Under the pieces are notes generated by a model. That model saw only the letters and a list, made by a program, of their open reading frames with translations, made no database searches and was not told the DNA's origin. A stretch of DNA of 64,000 nucleotides from Synchiropus splendidus. Its lineage: Eukaryota; Chordata; Actinopteri; Syngnathiformes; Callionymidae. How positions within the stretch are numbered: the stretch's first letter is position 1; every line of letters begins with the position of its first letter. Position numbers and translations under genes: made by a program. Shown in pieces: positions 47,941 through 61,852 of this stretch. Where the stretch lies: NCBI RefSeq assembly GCF_027744825.2, contig NW_026527082.1:74501-138500 (forward strand). Direction: 5' to 3'.

Positions 47941-50900
47941 ATCTAAACTGTCTGAAGTGTTTTTCCAAAGTTATCAACACTTTTATGTTTGGCGTTCCGA
48001 AACCCACCTTATCTCAGGCTGAAAAGCGTTTTTACGCATTGTGCCATACCTTTTCAGGGAAGCTTCAGAACATGAAATTTTAACCTCCCACTATAGCAGA
48101 AAGGGTCTTTCTAGTAGGTGCACATCAAATCTAAGCTCTCTGAAGTGTTTTTCGAAAGTTATCAACACTTTTATGTTTGGCGTTCCGAAACCCACCTTAT
48201 CTCAGGCTGAAAAGCGTTTTTGTGCATTGTGCCATAACTTTTCAGGGAAGCTTCAGAACATGACATTTTAACCTCCCACTATAGCAGAAAGGGTCTTTCT
48301 AGTAGTTGCACATCAAATCTAAACTGTCTGAAGTGTTTTTCCAAAGTTATTAACACTTTTATGTTTGGCGTTCCGAAACCCACCTTATCTCAGGCTGAAA
48401 AGCGTTTTTGTGCATTGTGCCATAACTTTTCAGGGAAGCCTCAGAACATGAAATTTTAACCTCCCACTGTAGCAGAAAGGGTCTTTCTAGCAGTTGCACA
48501 TCAAATCTAAACTGTCTGAAGTGTTTTTCCAAAGTTATTAACACTTTTATGTTTGGCGTTCCGAAACCCACCTTATCTCAGGCTGAAAAGCGTTTTTGTG
48601 CATTGTGCCATAACTTTTCAGGGAAGCTTCAGAACATGAAATTTTAACCTCCCACTATAGCAGAAAGGGTCTTTCTAGTAGTTGCACATCAAATCTAAAC
48701 TGTCTGAAGTGTTTTTCCAAAGTTATTAACACTTTTATGTTTGGCGTTCCGAAACCCACCTTATCTCAGGCTGAAAAGCGTTTTTGTGCATTGTGCCATA
48801 ACTTTTCAGGGAAGCTTCAGAACATGAAATTTTAACCTCCCACTATAGCAGAAAGGGTCTTTCTAGTAGGTGCACATCAAATCTAAGCTGTCTGAAGTGT
48901 TTTTCGAAAGTTATCAACACTTTTATGTTTGGCGTTCCGAAACCCACCTTATCTCAGGCTGAAAAGCGTTTTTGTGCATTGTGCCATAACTTTTCAGGGA
49001 AGCTTCAGAACATGAAATTTTAACCTCCCACTATAGCAGAAAGGGTCTTTCTAGTAGTTGCACATCAAATCTAAGCTGTCTGAAGTGTTTTTCCAAAGTT
49101 ATCAAGACTTTTATGTTTGGCCTTCCGAAACCCACCTTATCTCAGGCTGAAAAGCGTTTTTGTGCATTGTGCCATAACTTTTCAGGAAAGCTTCAGAACA
49201 TGAAATTTTAACCTCCCACTATAGCAGAAAGGGTCTTTCTAGTAGTTGCACATCAAATCAAAACTGTCTGAAGTGTTTTTCCAAAGTTATCAACACTTTT
49301 ATGTTTGGCGTTCCGAAACCCACCTTATCTCAGGCTGAAAAGCGTTTTTACGCATTGTGCCATAACTTTTCAGGGAAGCTTCAGAACATGAAATTTTAAC
49401 CTCCCACTATAGCAGAAAGGGTCTTTCTAGTAGGTGCACATCAAATCTAAGCTGTCTGAAGTGTTTTTCGAAAGTTATCAACACTTTTATGTTTGGCGTT
49501 CCGAAACCCACCTTATCTCAGGCTGAAAAGCGTTTTTGTGCATTGCGCCATAACTTTTCAGGGAAGCTTCAGAACATGAAATTTTAACCTCCCACTATAG
49601 CAGAAAGGGTCTTTCTAGTAGTTGCACATCAAATCTAAACTGTCTGAAGTGTTTTTCCAAAGTTATCAACACTTTTATGTTTGGCGTTCCGAAACCCACC
49701 TTATCTCAGGCTGAAAAGCGTTTTTACGCATTGTGCCATAACTTTTCAGGGAAGCTTCAGAACATGAAATTTTAACCTCCCACTATAGCAGAAAGGGTCT
49801 TTCTAGTAGGTGCACATCAAATCTAAGCTCTCTGAAGTGTTTTTCGAAAGTTATCAACACTTTTATGTTTGGCGTTCCGAAACCCACCTTATCTCAGGCT
49901 GAAAAGCGTTTTTGTGCATTGTGCCATAACTTTTCAGGGAAGCTTCAGAACATGAAATTTTAACCTCCCACTATAGCAGAAAGGGTCTTTCTAGTAGTTG
50001 CACATCAAATCTAAACTGTCTGAAGTGTTTTTCCAAAGTTATTAACACTTTTATGTTTGGCGTTCCGAAACCCACCTTATCTCAGGCTGAAAAGCGTTTT
50101 TGTGCATTGTGCCATAACTTTTCAGGGAAGCTTCAGAACATGAAATTTTAACCTCCCACTATAGCAGAAAGGGTCTTTCTAGTAGTTGCACATCAAATCT
50201 AAACTGTCTGAAGTGTTTTTCCAAAGTTATTAACACTTTTATGTTTGGCGTTCCGAAACCCACCTTATCTCAGGCTGAAAAGCGTTTTTGTGCATTGTGC
50301 CATAACTTTTCAGGGAAGCTTCAGAACATGAAATTTTAACCTCCCACTATAGCAGAAAGGGTCTTTCTAGTAGTTGCACATCAAATCTAAACTGTCTGAA
50401 GTGTTTTTCCAAAGTTATTAACACTTTTATGTTTGGCGTTCCGAAACCCACCTTATCTCAGGCTGAAAAGCGTTTTTGTGCATTGTGCCATAACTTTTCA
50501 GGGAAGCTTCAGAACATGAAATTTTAACCTCCCACTATAGCAGAAAGGGTCTTTCTAGTAGTTGCACATCAAATCTAAGCTGTCTGAAGTGTTTTTCCAA
50601 AGTTATCAACACTTTTATGTTTGGCGTTCCGAAACCCACCTTATCTCAGGCTGAAAAGCGTTTTTGTGCATTGTGCCATAACTTTTCAGGAAAGCTTCAG
50701 AACATGAAATTTTAACCTCCCACTATAGCAGAAAGGGTCTTTCTAGTAGTTGCACATCAAATCTAAACTGTCTGAAGTGTTTTTCCAAAGTTATCAACAC
50801 TTTTATGTTTGGCGTTCCGAAACCCACCTTATCTCAGGCTGAAAAGCGTTTTTACGCATTGTGCCATAACTTTTCAGGGAAGCTTCAGAACATGAAATTT

Positions 50901-53900
50901 TAACCTCCCACTATAGCAGAAAGGGTCTTTCTAGTAGGTGCACATCAAATCTAAGCTCTTTGAAGTGTTTTTCGAAAGTTATCAACACTTTTATGTTTGG
51001 CGTTCCGAAACCCACCTTATCTCAGGCTGAAAAGCGTTTTTGTGCATTGTGCCATAACTTTTCAGGGAAGCTTCAGAACATGAAATTTTAACCTCCCACT
51101 ATAGCAGAAAGGGTCTTTCTAGTAGTTGCACATCAAATCTAAACTGTCTGAAGTGTTTTTCCAAAGTTATTAACACTTTTATGTTTGGCGTTCCGAAACC
51201 CACCTTATCTCAGGCTGAAAAGCGTTTTTGTGCATTGTGCCATAACTTTTCAGGGAAGCTTCAGAACATGAAATTTTAACCTCCCACTATAGCAGAAAGG
51301 GTCTTTCTAGTAGTTGCACATCAAATCTAAACTGTCTGAAGTGTTTTTCCAAAGTTATTAACACTTTTATGTTTGGCGTTCCGAAACCCACCTTATCTCA
51401 GGCTGAAAAGCGATTTTGTGCATTGTGCCATAACTTTTCAGGGAAGCTTCAGAACATGAAATTTTAACCTCCCACTATAGCAGAAAGGGTCTTTCTAGTA
51501 GTTGCACATCAAATCTAAACTGTCTGAAGTGTTTTTCCAAAGTTATTAACACTTTTATGTTTGGCGTTCCGAAACCCACCTTATCTCAGGCTGAAAAGCG
51601 TTTTTGTGCATTGTGCCATAACTTTTCAGGGAAGCTTCAGAACATGAAATTTTAACCTCCCACTATAGCAGAAAGGGTCTTTCTAGTAGTTGCACATCAA
51701 ATCTAAGCTGTCTGAAGTGTTTTTCCAAAGTTATCAACACTTTTATGTTTGGCGTTCCGAAACCCACCTTATCTCAGGCTGAAAAGCGTTTTTGTGCATT
51801 GTGCCATAACTTTTCAGGAAAGCTTCAGAACATGAAATTTTAACCTCCCACTATAGCAGAAAGGGTCTTTCTAGTAGTTGCACATCAAATCTAAACTGTC
51901 TGAAGTGTTTTTCCAAAGTTATCAACACTTTTATGTTTGGCGTTCCGAAACCCACCTTATCTCAGGCTGAAAAGCGTTTTTACGCATTGTGCCATAACTT
52001 TTCAGGGAAGCTTCAGAACATGAAATTTTAACCTCCCACTATAGCAGAAAGGGTCTTTCTAGTAGGTGCACATCAAATCTAAGCTCTTTGAAGTGTTTTT
52101 CGAAAGTTATCAACACTTTTATGTTTGGCGTTCCGAAACCCACCTTATCTCAGGCTGAAAAGCGTTTTTGTGCATTGTGCCATAACTTTTCAGGGAAGCT
52201 TCAGAACATGAAATTTTAACCTCCCACTATAGCAGAAAGGGTCTTTCTAGTAGTTGCACATCAAATCTAAACTGTCTGAAGTGTTTTTCCAAAGTTATTA
52301 ACACTTTTATGTTTGGCGTTCCGAAACCCACCTTATCTCAGGCTGAAAAGCGTTTTTGTGCATTGTGCCATAACTTTTCAGGGAACCTTCAGAACATGAA
52401 ATTTTAACCTCCCACTATAGCAGAAAGGGTCTTTCTAGTAGTTGCACATCAAATCTAAACTGTCTGAAGTGTTTTTCCAAAGTTATTAACACTTTTATGT
52501 TTGGCGTTCCGAAACCCACCTTATCTCAGGCTTAAAAGCGTTTTTGTGCATTGTGCCATAACTTTTCAGGGAAGCTTCAGAACATGAAATTTTAACCTCC
52601 CACTATAGCAGAAAGGGTCTTTCTAGTAGTTGCACATCAAATCTAAACTGTCTGAAGTGTTTTTCCAAAGTTATTAACACTTTTATGTTTGGCGTTCCGA
52701 AACCCACCTTATCTCAGGCTGAAAAGCGTTTTTGTGCATTGTGCCATAACTTTTCAGGGAAGCTTCAGAACATGAAATTTTAACCTCCCACTATAGCAGA
52801 AAGGGTCTTTCTAGTAGGTGCACATCAAATCTAAGCTGTCTGAAGTGTTTTTCGAAAGTTATCAACACTTTTATGTTTGGCCTTCCGAAACCCACCTTAT
52901 CTCAGGCTGAAAAGCGTTTTTGTGCATTGTGCCATAACTTTTCAGGGAAGCTTCAGAACATGAAATTTTAACCTCCCACTATAGCAGAAAGGGTCTTTCT
53001 AGTAGTTGCACATCAAATCTAAGCTGTCTGAAGTGTTTTTCAAAAGTTATCAACACTTTTATGTTTGGCGTTCCGAAACCCACCTTATCTCAGGCTGAAA
53101 AGCGTTTTTGTGCATTGTGCCATAACTTTTCAGGAAAGCTTCAGAACATGAAATTTTAACCTCCCACTATAGCAGAAAGGGTCTTTCTAGTAGTTGCACA
53201 TCAAATCTAAACTGTCTGAAGTGTTTTTCCAAAGTTATCAACACTTTTATGTTTGGCGTTCCGAAACCCACCTTATCTCAGGCTGAAAAGCGTTTTTACG
53301 CATTGTGCCATAACTTTTCAGGGAAGCTTCAGAACATGAAATTTTAACCTCCCACTATAGCAGAAAGGGTCTTTCTAGTAGGTGCACATCAAATCTAAGC
53401 TCTCTGAAGTGTTTTTCAAAAGTTATCAACACTTTTATGTTTGGCGTTCCGAAACCCACCTTATCTCAGGCTGAAAAGCGTTTTTGTGCATTGTGCCATA
53501 ACTTTTCAGGGAAGCTTCAGAACATGAAATTTTAACCTCCCACTATAGCAGAAAGGGTCTTTCTAGTAGGTGCACATCAAATCTAAGCTGTCTGAAGTGT
53601 TTTTCGAAAGTTATCAACACTTTTATGTTTGGCGTTCCGAAACCCACCTTATCTCAGGCTGAAAAGCGTTTTTGTGCATTGTGCCATAACTTTTCAGGGA
53701 AGCTTCAGAACATGAAATTTTAACCTCCCACTATAGCAGAAAGGGTCTTTCTAGTAGTTGCACATCAAATCTAAGCTGTCTGAAGTGTTTTTCAAAAGTT
53801 ATCAACACTTTTATGTTTGGCGTTCCGAAACCCACCTTATCTCAGGCTGAAAAGCGTTTTTGTGCATTGTGCCATAACTTTTCAGGAAAGCTTCAGAACA

Positions 53901-53956
53901 TGAAATTTTAACCTCCCACTATAGCAGAAAGGGTCTTTCTAGTAGTTGCACATCAA
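47941..53956. repeat. 32-monomer higher-order block, copy 2 (6,016 bp, M256-M287)
   Basis: This block repeats M209-M240 in full, with all marker monomers in order (catacc M256, atgacat M257, ttgcgcc M264, ctcttt M272 and M278, gcgatttt M274, gggaacc M279, ggcttaaa M280, ggcctt M282). It carries the ctgtag and ctagcag changes in M258 and lacks the singletons of copy 1. The bases at M258 open a chance reading frame on the minus strand, which is not a gene. Confidence 0.87.
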
Positions 53957-56900
53957 ATCTAAACTGTCTGAAGTGTTTTTCCAAAGTTATCAACACTTTT
54001 ATGTTTGGCGTTCCGAAACCCACCTTATCTCAGGCTGAAAAGCGTTTTTACGCATTGTGCCATAACTTTTCAGGGAAGCTTCAGAACATGAAATTTTAAC
54101 CTCCCACTATAGCAGAAAGGGTCTTTCTAGTAGGTGCACATCAAATCTAAGCTCTCTGAAGTGTTTTTCGAAAGTTATCAACACTTTTATGTTTGGCGTT
54201 CCGAAACCCACCTTATCTCAGGCTGAAAAGCGTTTTTGTGCATTGTGCCATAACTTTTCAGGGAAGCTTCAGAACATGAAATTTTAACCTCCCACTATAG
54301 CAGAAAGGGTCTTTCTAGTAGTTGCACATCAAATCTAAACTGTCTGAAGTGTTTTTCCAAAGTTATTAACACTTTTATGTTTGGCGTTCCGAAACCCACC
54401 TTATCTCAGGCTGAAAAGCGTTTTTGTGCATTGTGCCATAACTTTTCAGGGAAGCTTCAGAACATGAAATTTTAACCTCCCACTATAGCAGAAAGGGTCT
54501 TTCTAATGTTTGCACATCAAATCTAAACTGTCTGAAGTGTTTTTCCAAAGTTATCAACACTTTTATGTTTGGCTTTCCGAAACCCACCTTATCTCAGGCT
54601 GAAAAGCGTTTTTGTGCATTGTGCCATAACTTTTCAGGGAAGCTTCAGAACATGAAATTTTAACCTCCCACTATAGCAGAAAGGGTCTTTCTAGTAGTTG
54701 CACATCAAATCTAAGCTGTCTGAAGTGTTTTTCAAAAGTTATCAACACTTTTATGTTTGGCGTTCCGAAACCCACCTTATCTCAGGCTGAAAAGCGTTTT
54801 TGTGCATTGTGCCATAACTTTTCAGGAAAGCTTCAGAACATGAAATTTTAACCTCCCACTATAGCAGAAAGGGTCTTTCTAGTAGTTGCACATCAAATCT
54901 AAACTGTCTGAAGTGTTTTTCCAAAGTTATCAACACTTTTATGTTTGGCGTTCCGAAACCCACCTTATCTCAGGCTGAAAAGCGTTTTTACGCATTGTGC
55001 CATAACTTTTCAGGGAAGCTTCAGAACATGAAATTTTAACCTCCCACTATAGCAGAAAGGGTCTTTCTAGTAGGTGCACATCAAATCTAAGCTCTCTGAA
55101 GTGTTTTTCGAAAGTTATCAACACTTTTATGTTTGGCGTTCCGAAACCCACCTTATCTCAGGCTGAAAAGCGTTTTTGTGCATTCTGCCATAACTTTTCA
55201 GGAAAGCTTCAGAACATGAAATTTTAACCTCCCACTATAGCAGAAAGGGTCTTTCTAGTAGTTGCACATCAAATCTAAACTGTCTGAAGTGTTTTTCCAA
55301 AGTTATTAACACTTTTATGTTTGGCGTTCCGAAACCCACCTTATCTCAGGCTGAAAAGCGTTTTTGTGCATTGTGCCATAACTTTTCAGGGAAGCTTCAG
55401 AACATGAAATTTTAACCTCCCACTATAGCAGAAAGGGTCTTTCTAGTAGTTGCACATCAAATCTAAACTGTCTGAAGTGTTTTTCCAAAGTTATTAACAC
55501 TTTTATGTTTGGCGTTCCGAAACCCACCTTATCTCAGGCTGAAAAGCGTTTTTGTGCATTGTGCCATAACTTTTCAGGGAAGCTTCAGAACATGAAATTT
55601 TAACCTCCCACTATAGCAGAAAGGGTCTTTCTAGTAGTTGCACATCAAATCTAAACTGTCTGAAGTGTTTTTCCAAAGTTATCAACACTTTTATGTTTGG
55701 CGTTCCGAAACCCACCTTATCTCAGGCTGAAAAGCGTTTTTATGCATTGTGCCATAACTTTTCAGGGAAGCTTCAGAACATGAAATTTTAACCTCCCACT
55801 ATAGCAGAAAGGGTCTTTCCAGTAGGTGCACATCAAATCTAAGCTGTCTGAAGTGTTTTTCGAAAGTTATCAACACTTTTATGTTTGGCGTTCCGAAACC
55901 CACCTTATCTCAGGCTGAAAAGCGTTTTTGTGCATTGTGCCATAACTTTTCAGGGAAGCTTCAGAACATGAAATTTTAACCTCCCACTATAGCAGAAAGG
56001 GTCTTTCTAGTAGTTGCACATCAAATCTAAGCTGTCTGAAGTGTTTTTCCAAAGTTATCAACACTTTTATGTTTGGCGTTCCGAAACCCACCTTATCTCA
56101 GGCTGAAAAGCGTTTTTGTGCATTGTGCCATAACTTTTCAGGAAAGCTTCAGAACATGAAATTTTAACCTCCCACTATAGCAGAAAGGGTCTTTCTAGTA
56201 GTTGCACATCAAATCTAAACTGTCTGAAGTGTTTTTCCAAAGTTATCAACACTTTTATGTTTGGCGTTCCGAAACCCACCTTATCTCAGGCTGAAAAGCG
56301 TTTTTACGCATTGTGCCATAACTTTTCAGGGAAGCTTCAGAACATGAAATTTTAACCTCCCACTATAGCAGAAAGGGTCTTTCTAGTAGGTGCACATCAA
56401 ATCTAAGCTGTCTGAAGTGTTTTTCGAAAGTTATCAACACTTTTATGTTTGGCGTTCCGAAACCCACCTTATCTCAGGCTGAAAAGCGGTTTTGTGCATT
56501 GTGCCATAACTTTTCAGGGAAGCTTCAGAACATGAAATTTTAACCTCCCACTATAGCAGAAAGGGTCTTTCTAGTAGTTGCACATCAAATCTAAGCTGTC
56601 TGAAGTGTTTTTCCAAAGTTATCAACACTTTTATTTTTGGCATTCCGAAACCCACCTTATCTCAGGCTGAAAAGCGTTTTTGTGCATTGTGCAATAACTT
56701 TTCAGGAAAGCTTCAGAACATGAAATTTTAACCTCCCACTATAGCAGAAAGGGTCTTTCTAGTAGTTGCACATCAAATCTAAACTGTCTGAAGTGTTTTT
56801 CCAAAGTTATCAACACTTTTATGTTTGGCGTTCCGAAACCCACCTTATCTCAGGCTGAAAAGCGTTTTTACGCATTGTGCCATAACTTTTCAGGGAAGCT

Positions 56901-56964
56901 TCAGAACATGAAATTTTAACCTCCCACTATAGCAGAAAGGGTCTTTCTAGTAGGTGCACATCAA
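53957..56964. repeat. Mosaic segment M288-M303
   Basis: After the second 32-mer the order is C, D, A, ggcttt monomer, B, C, D(ttctgcc), A, A, C, E, F, C, E, F, C. M292-M303 match M198-M209 at an offset of 94 monomers. The M290/M291 boundary near 54506 has ttctaatgtt in place of ttctagtagt, three changes within four bases. M297 has tttttatgca in place of acgca, and M301-M302 have gcggtttt, ttatttttggcatt and gcaataac, so point changes are dense here. Confidence 0.78.
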
Positions 56965-59900
56965 ATCTAAGCTCTCTGAAGTGTTTTTCGAAAGTTATCA
57001 ACACTTTTATGTTTGGCGTTCCGAAACCCACCTTATCTCAGGCTGAAAAGCGTTTTTGTGCATTGTGCCATAACTTTTCAGGGAAGCTTCAGAACATGAA
57101 ATTTTAACCTCCCACTATAGCAGAAAGGGTCTTTCTAGTAGTTGCACATCAAATCTAAACTGTCTGAAGTGTTTTTCCAAAGTTATTAACACTTTTATGT
57201 TTGGCGTTCCGAAACCCACCTTATCTCAGGCTGAAAAGCGTTTTTGTGCATTGTGCCATAACTTTTCAGGGAAGCTTCAGAACATGAAATTTTAACCTCC
57301 CACTATAGCAGAAAGGGTCTTTCTAGTAGTTGCACATCAAATCTAAACTGTCTGAAGTGTTTTTCCAAAGTTATTAACACTTTTATGTTTGGCGTTCCGA
57401 AACCCACCTTATCTCAGGCTGAAAAGCGTTTTTGTGCATTGTGCCATAACTTTTCAGGGAAGCTTCAGAACATGAAATTTTAACCTCCCACTATAGCAGA
57501 AAGGGTCTTTCTAGTAGTTGCACATCAAATCTAAACTGTCTGAAGTGTTTTTCCAAAGTTATTAACACTTTTATGTTTGGCGTTCCGAAACCCACCTTAT
57601 CTCAGGCTGAAAAGCGTTTTTGTGCATTGTGCCATAACTTTTCAGGGAAGCTTCAGAACATGAAATTTTAACCTCCCACTATAGCAGAAAGGGTCTTTCT
57701 AGTAGTTGCACATCAAATCTAAACTGTCTGAAGTGTTTTTCCAAAGTTATCAACACTTTTATGTTTGGCGTTCCGAAACCCACCTTATCTCAGGCTGAAA
57801 AGCGTTTTTACGCATTGTGCCATAACTTTTCAGGGAAGCTTCAGAACATGAAATTTTAACCTCCCACTATAGCAGAAAGGGTCTTTCTAGTAGTTGCACA
57901 TCAAATCTAAACTGTCTGAAGTGTTTTTCCAAAGTTATTAACACTTTTATGTTTGGCGTTCCGAAACCCACCTTATCTCAGGCTGAAAAGCGTTTTTGTG
58001 CATTGTGCCATAACTTTTCAGGAAAGCTTCAGAACATGAAATTTTAACCTCCCACTATAGCAGAAAGGGTCTTTCTAGTAGTTGCACATCAAATCTAAGC
58101 TGTCTGAAGTGTTTTTCAAAAGTTATCAACACTTTTATGTTTGGCGTTCCGAAACCCACCTTATCTCAGGCTGAAAAGCGTTTTTGTGCATTGTGCCATA
58201 ACTTTTCAGGAAAGCTTCAGAACATGAAATTTTAACCTCCCACTATAGCAGAAAGGGTCTTTCTAGTAGTTGCACATCAAATCTAAACTGTCTGAAGTGT
58301 TTTTCCAAAGTTATCAACACTTTTATGTTTGGCGTTCCGAAACCCACCTTATCTCAGGCTGAAAAGCGTTTTTACGCATTGTGCCATAACTTTTCAGGGA
58401 AGCTTCAGAACATGAAATTTTAACCTCCCACTATAGCAGAAAGGGTCTTTCTAGTAGGTGCACATCAAATCTAAGCTCTCTGAAGTGTTTTTCGAAAGTT
58501 ATCAACACTTTTATGTTTGGCGTTCCGAAACCCACCTTATCTCAGGCTGAAAAGCGTTTTTGTGCATTGTGCCATAACTTTTCAGGAAAGCTTCAGAACA
58601 TGAAATTTTAACCTCCCACTATAGCAGAAAGGGTCTTTCTAGTAGTTGCACATCAAATCTAAACTGTCTGAAGTGTTTTTCCAAAGTTATCAACACTTTT
58701 ATGTTTGGCGTTCCGAAACCCACCTTATCTCAGGCTGAAAAGCGTTTTTACGCATTGTGCCATAACTTTTCAGGGAAGCTTCAGAACATGAAATTTTAAC
58801 CTCCCACTATAGCAGAAAGGGTCTTTCTAGTAGGTGCACATCAAATCTAAGCTCTCTGAAGTGTTTTTCGAAAGTTATCAACACTTTTATGTTTGGCGTT
58901 CCGAAACCCACCTTATCTCAGGCTGAAAAGCGTTTTTGTGCATTGTGCCATAACTTTTCAGGGAAGCTTCAGAACATGAAATTTTAACCTCCCACTATAG
59001 CAGAAAGGGTCTTTCTAGTAGTTGCACATCAAATCTAAACTGTCTGAAGTGTTTTTCCAAAGTTATTAACACTTTTATGTTTGGCGTTCCGAAACCCACC
59101 TTATCTCAGGCTGAAAAGCGTTTTTGTGCATTGTGCCATAACTTTTCAGGGAAGCTTCAGAACATGAAATTTTAACCTCCCACTATAGCAGAAAGGGTCT
59201 TTCTAGTAGTTGCACATCAAATCTAAACTGTCTGAAGTGTTTTTCCAAAGTTATTAACACTTTTATGTTTGGCGTTCCGAAACCCACCTTATCTCAGGCT
59301 GAAAAGCGTTTTTGTGCATTGTGCCATAACTTTTCAGGGAAGCTTCAGAACATGAAATTTTAACCTCCCACTATAGCAGAAAGGGTCTTTCTAGTAGTTG
59401 CACATCAAATCTAAACTGTCTGAAGTGTTTTTCCAAAGTTATTAACACTTTTATGTTTGGCGTTCCGAAACCCACCTTATCTCAGGCTGAAAAGCGTTTT
59501 TGTGCATTGTGCCATAACTTTTCAGGGAAGCTTCAGAACATGAAATTTTAACCTCCCACTATAGCAGAAAGGGTCTTTCTAGTAGTTGCACATCAATTCT
59601 AAACTGTCTGAAGTGTTTTTCCAAAGTTATCAACACTTTTATGTTTGGCGTTCCGAAACCCACCTTATCTCAGGCTGAAAAGCGTTTTTACGCATTGTGC
59701 CATAACTTTTCAGGGAAGCTTCAGAACATGAAATTTTAACCTCCCACTATAGCAGAAAGGGTCTTTCTAGTAGTTGCACATCAAATCTAAACCGTCTGAA
59801 GTGTTTTTCCAAAGTTATTAACACTTTTATGTTTGGCGTTCCGAAACCCACCTTATCTCAGGCTGAAAAGCGTTTTTGTGCATTGTGCCATAACTTTTCA

Positions 59901-60348
59901 GGAAAGCTTCAGAACATGAAATTTTAACCTCCCACTATAGCAGAAAGGGTCTTTCTAGTAGTTGCACATCAAATCTAAGCTGTCTGAAGTGTTTTTCAAA
60001 AGTTATCAACACTTTTATGTTTGGCGTTCCGAAACCCACCTTATCTCAGGCTGAAAAGCGTTTTTGTGCATTGTGCCATAACTTTTCAGGAAAGCTTCAG
60101 AACATGAAATTTTAACCTCCCACTATAGCAGAAAGGGTCTTTCTAGTAGTTGCACATCAAATCTAAACTGTCTGAAGTGTTTTTCCAAAGTTATCAACAC
60201 TTTTATGTTTGGCGTTCCGAAACCCACCTTATCTCAGGCTGAAAAGCGTTTTTACGCATTGTGCCATAACTTTTCAGGGAAGCTTCAGAACATGAAATTT
60301 TAACCTCCCACTATAGCAGAAAGGGTCTTTCTAGTAGGTGCACATCAA
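56965..60348. repeat. 10-monomer tandem duplication (1,880-bp offset, M304-M321)
   Basis: M304-M311 (D A A A C A(a119) B C) recurs as M314-M321 in the same order. Between them lie M312 (D with a119) and M313 (C). The A monomers with a119 (M309, M319) are otherwise rare and are good markers. The second unit has private changes catcaattct (near 59594) and accgtctg (near 59792). Confidence 0.8.
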
Positions 60349-61852
60349 ATCTAAGCTCTCTGAAGTGTTTTTCGAAAGTTATCAACACTTTTATGTTTGG
60401 CGTTCCGAAACCCACCTTATCTCAGGCTGAAAAGCGTTTTTGTGCATTGTGCCATAACTTTTCAGGGAAGCTTCAGAACATGAAATTTTAACCTCCCACT
60501 ATAGCAGAAAGGGTCTTTCTAGTAGTTGCACATCAAATCTAAACTGTCTGAAGTGTTTTTCCAAAGTTATTAACACTTTTATGTTTGGCGTTCCGAAACC
60601 CACCTTATCTCAGGCTGAAAAGCGTTTTTGTGCATTGTGCCATAACTTTTCAGGGAAGCTTCAGAACATGAAATTTTAACCTCCCACTATAGCAGAAAGG
60701 GTCTTTCTAGTAGTTGCACATCAAATCTAAACTGTCTGAAGTGTTTTTCCAAAGTTATCAACACTTTTATGTTTGGCTTTCCGAAACCCACCTTATCTCA
60801 GGCTGAAAAGCGTTTTTGTGCATTGTGCCATAACTTTTCAGGGAAGCTTCAGAACATGAAATTTTAACCTCCCACTATAGCAGAAAGGGTCTTTCTAGTA
60901 GTTGCACATCAAATCTAAGCTGTCTGAAGTGTTTTTCAAAAGTTATCAACACTTTTATGTTTGGCGTTCCGAAACCCACCTTATCTCAGGCTGAAAAGCG
61001 TTTTTGTGCATTGTGCCATAACTTTTCAGGAAAGCTTCAGAACATGAAATTTTAACCTCCCACTATAGCAGAAAGGGTCTTTCTACTAGTTGCACATCAA
61101 ATCTAAACTGTCTGAAGTGTTTTTCCAAAGTTATCAACACTTTTATGTTTGGCGTTCCGAAACCCACCTTATCTCAGGCTGAAAAGCGTTTTTACGCATT
61201 GTGCCATAACTTTTCAGGGAAGCTTCAGAACATGAAATTTTAACCTCCCACTATAGCAGAAAGGGTCTTTCTAGTAGGTGCACATCAAATCTAAGCTCTC
61301 TGAAGTGTTTTTCGAAAGTTATCAACACTTTTATGTTTGGCGTTCCGAAACCCACCTTATCTCAGGCTGAAAAGCGTTTTTGTGCATTGTGCCATAAATT
61401 TTCAGGAAAGCTTCAGAACATGAAATTTTAACCTCCCACTATAGCAGAAAGGGTCTTTCTAGTAGTTGCACATCAAATCTAAACTGTCTGAAGTGTTTTT
61501 CCAAAGTTATTAACACTTTTATGTTTGGCGTTCCGAAACCCACCTTATCTCAGGCTGAAAAGCGTTTTTGTGCATTGTGCCATAACTTTTCAGGGAAGCT
61601 TCAGAACATGAAATTTTAACCTCCCACTATAGCAGAAAGGGTCTTTCTAGTAGTTGCACATCAAATCTAAACTGTCTGAAGTGTTTTTCCAAAGTTATTA
61701 ACACTTTTATGTTTGGCGTTCCGAAACCCACCTTATCTCAGGCTGAAAAGCGTTTTTGTGCATTGTGCCATAACTTTTCAGGGAAGCTTCAGAACATGAA
61801 ATTTTAACCTCCCACTATAGCAGAAAGGGTCTTTCTAGTAGGTGCACATCTA
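60349..61852. repeat. 8-monomer segment M322-M329 repeating M289-M296
   Basis: The order D(g119), A, ggcttt monomer, B, C, D(a119), A, A matches M289-M296 at an offset of 33 monomers (6,204 bp). The ggcttt monomer M324 (60725-60912) is the key marker. Private changes include ttctactag near 61083 and cataaatttt near 61393. The ttctgcc change of M294 is absent from M327. Confidence 0.75.
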
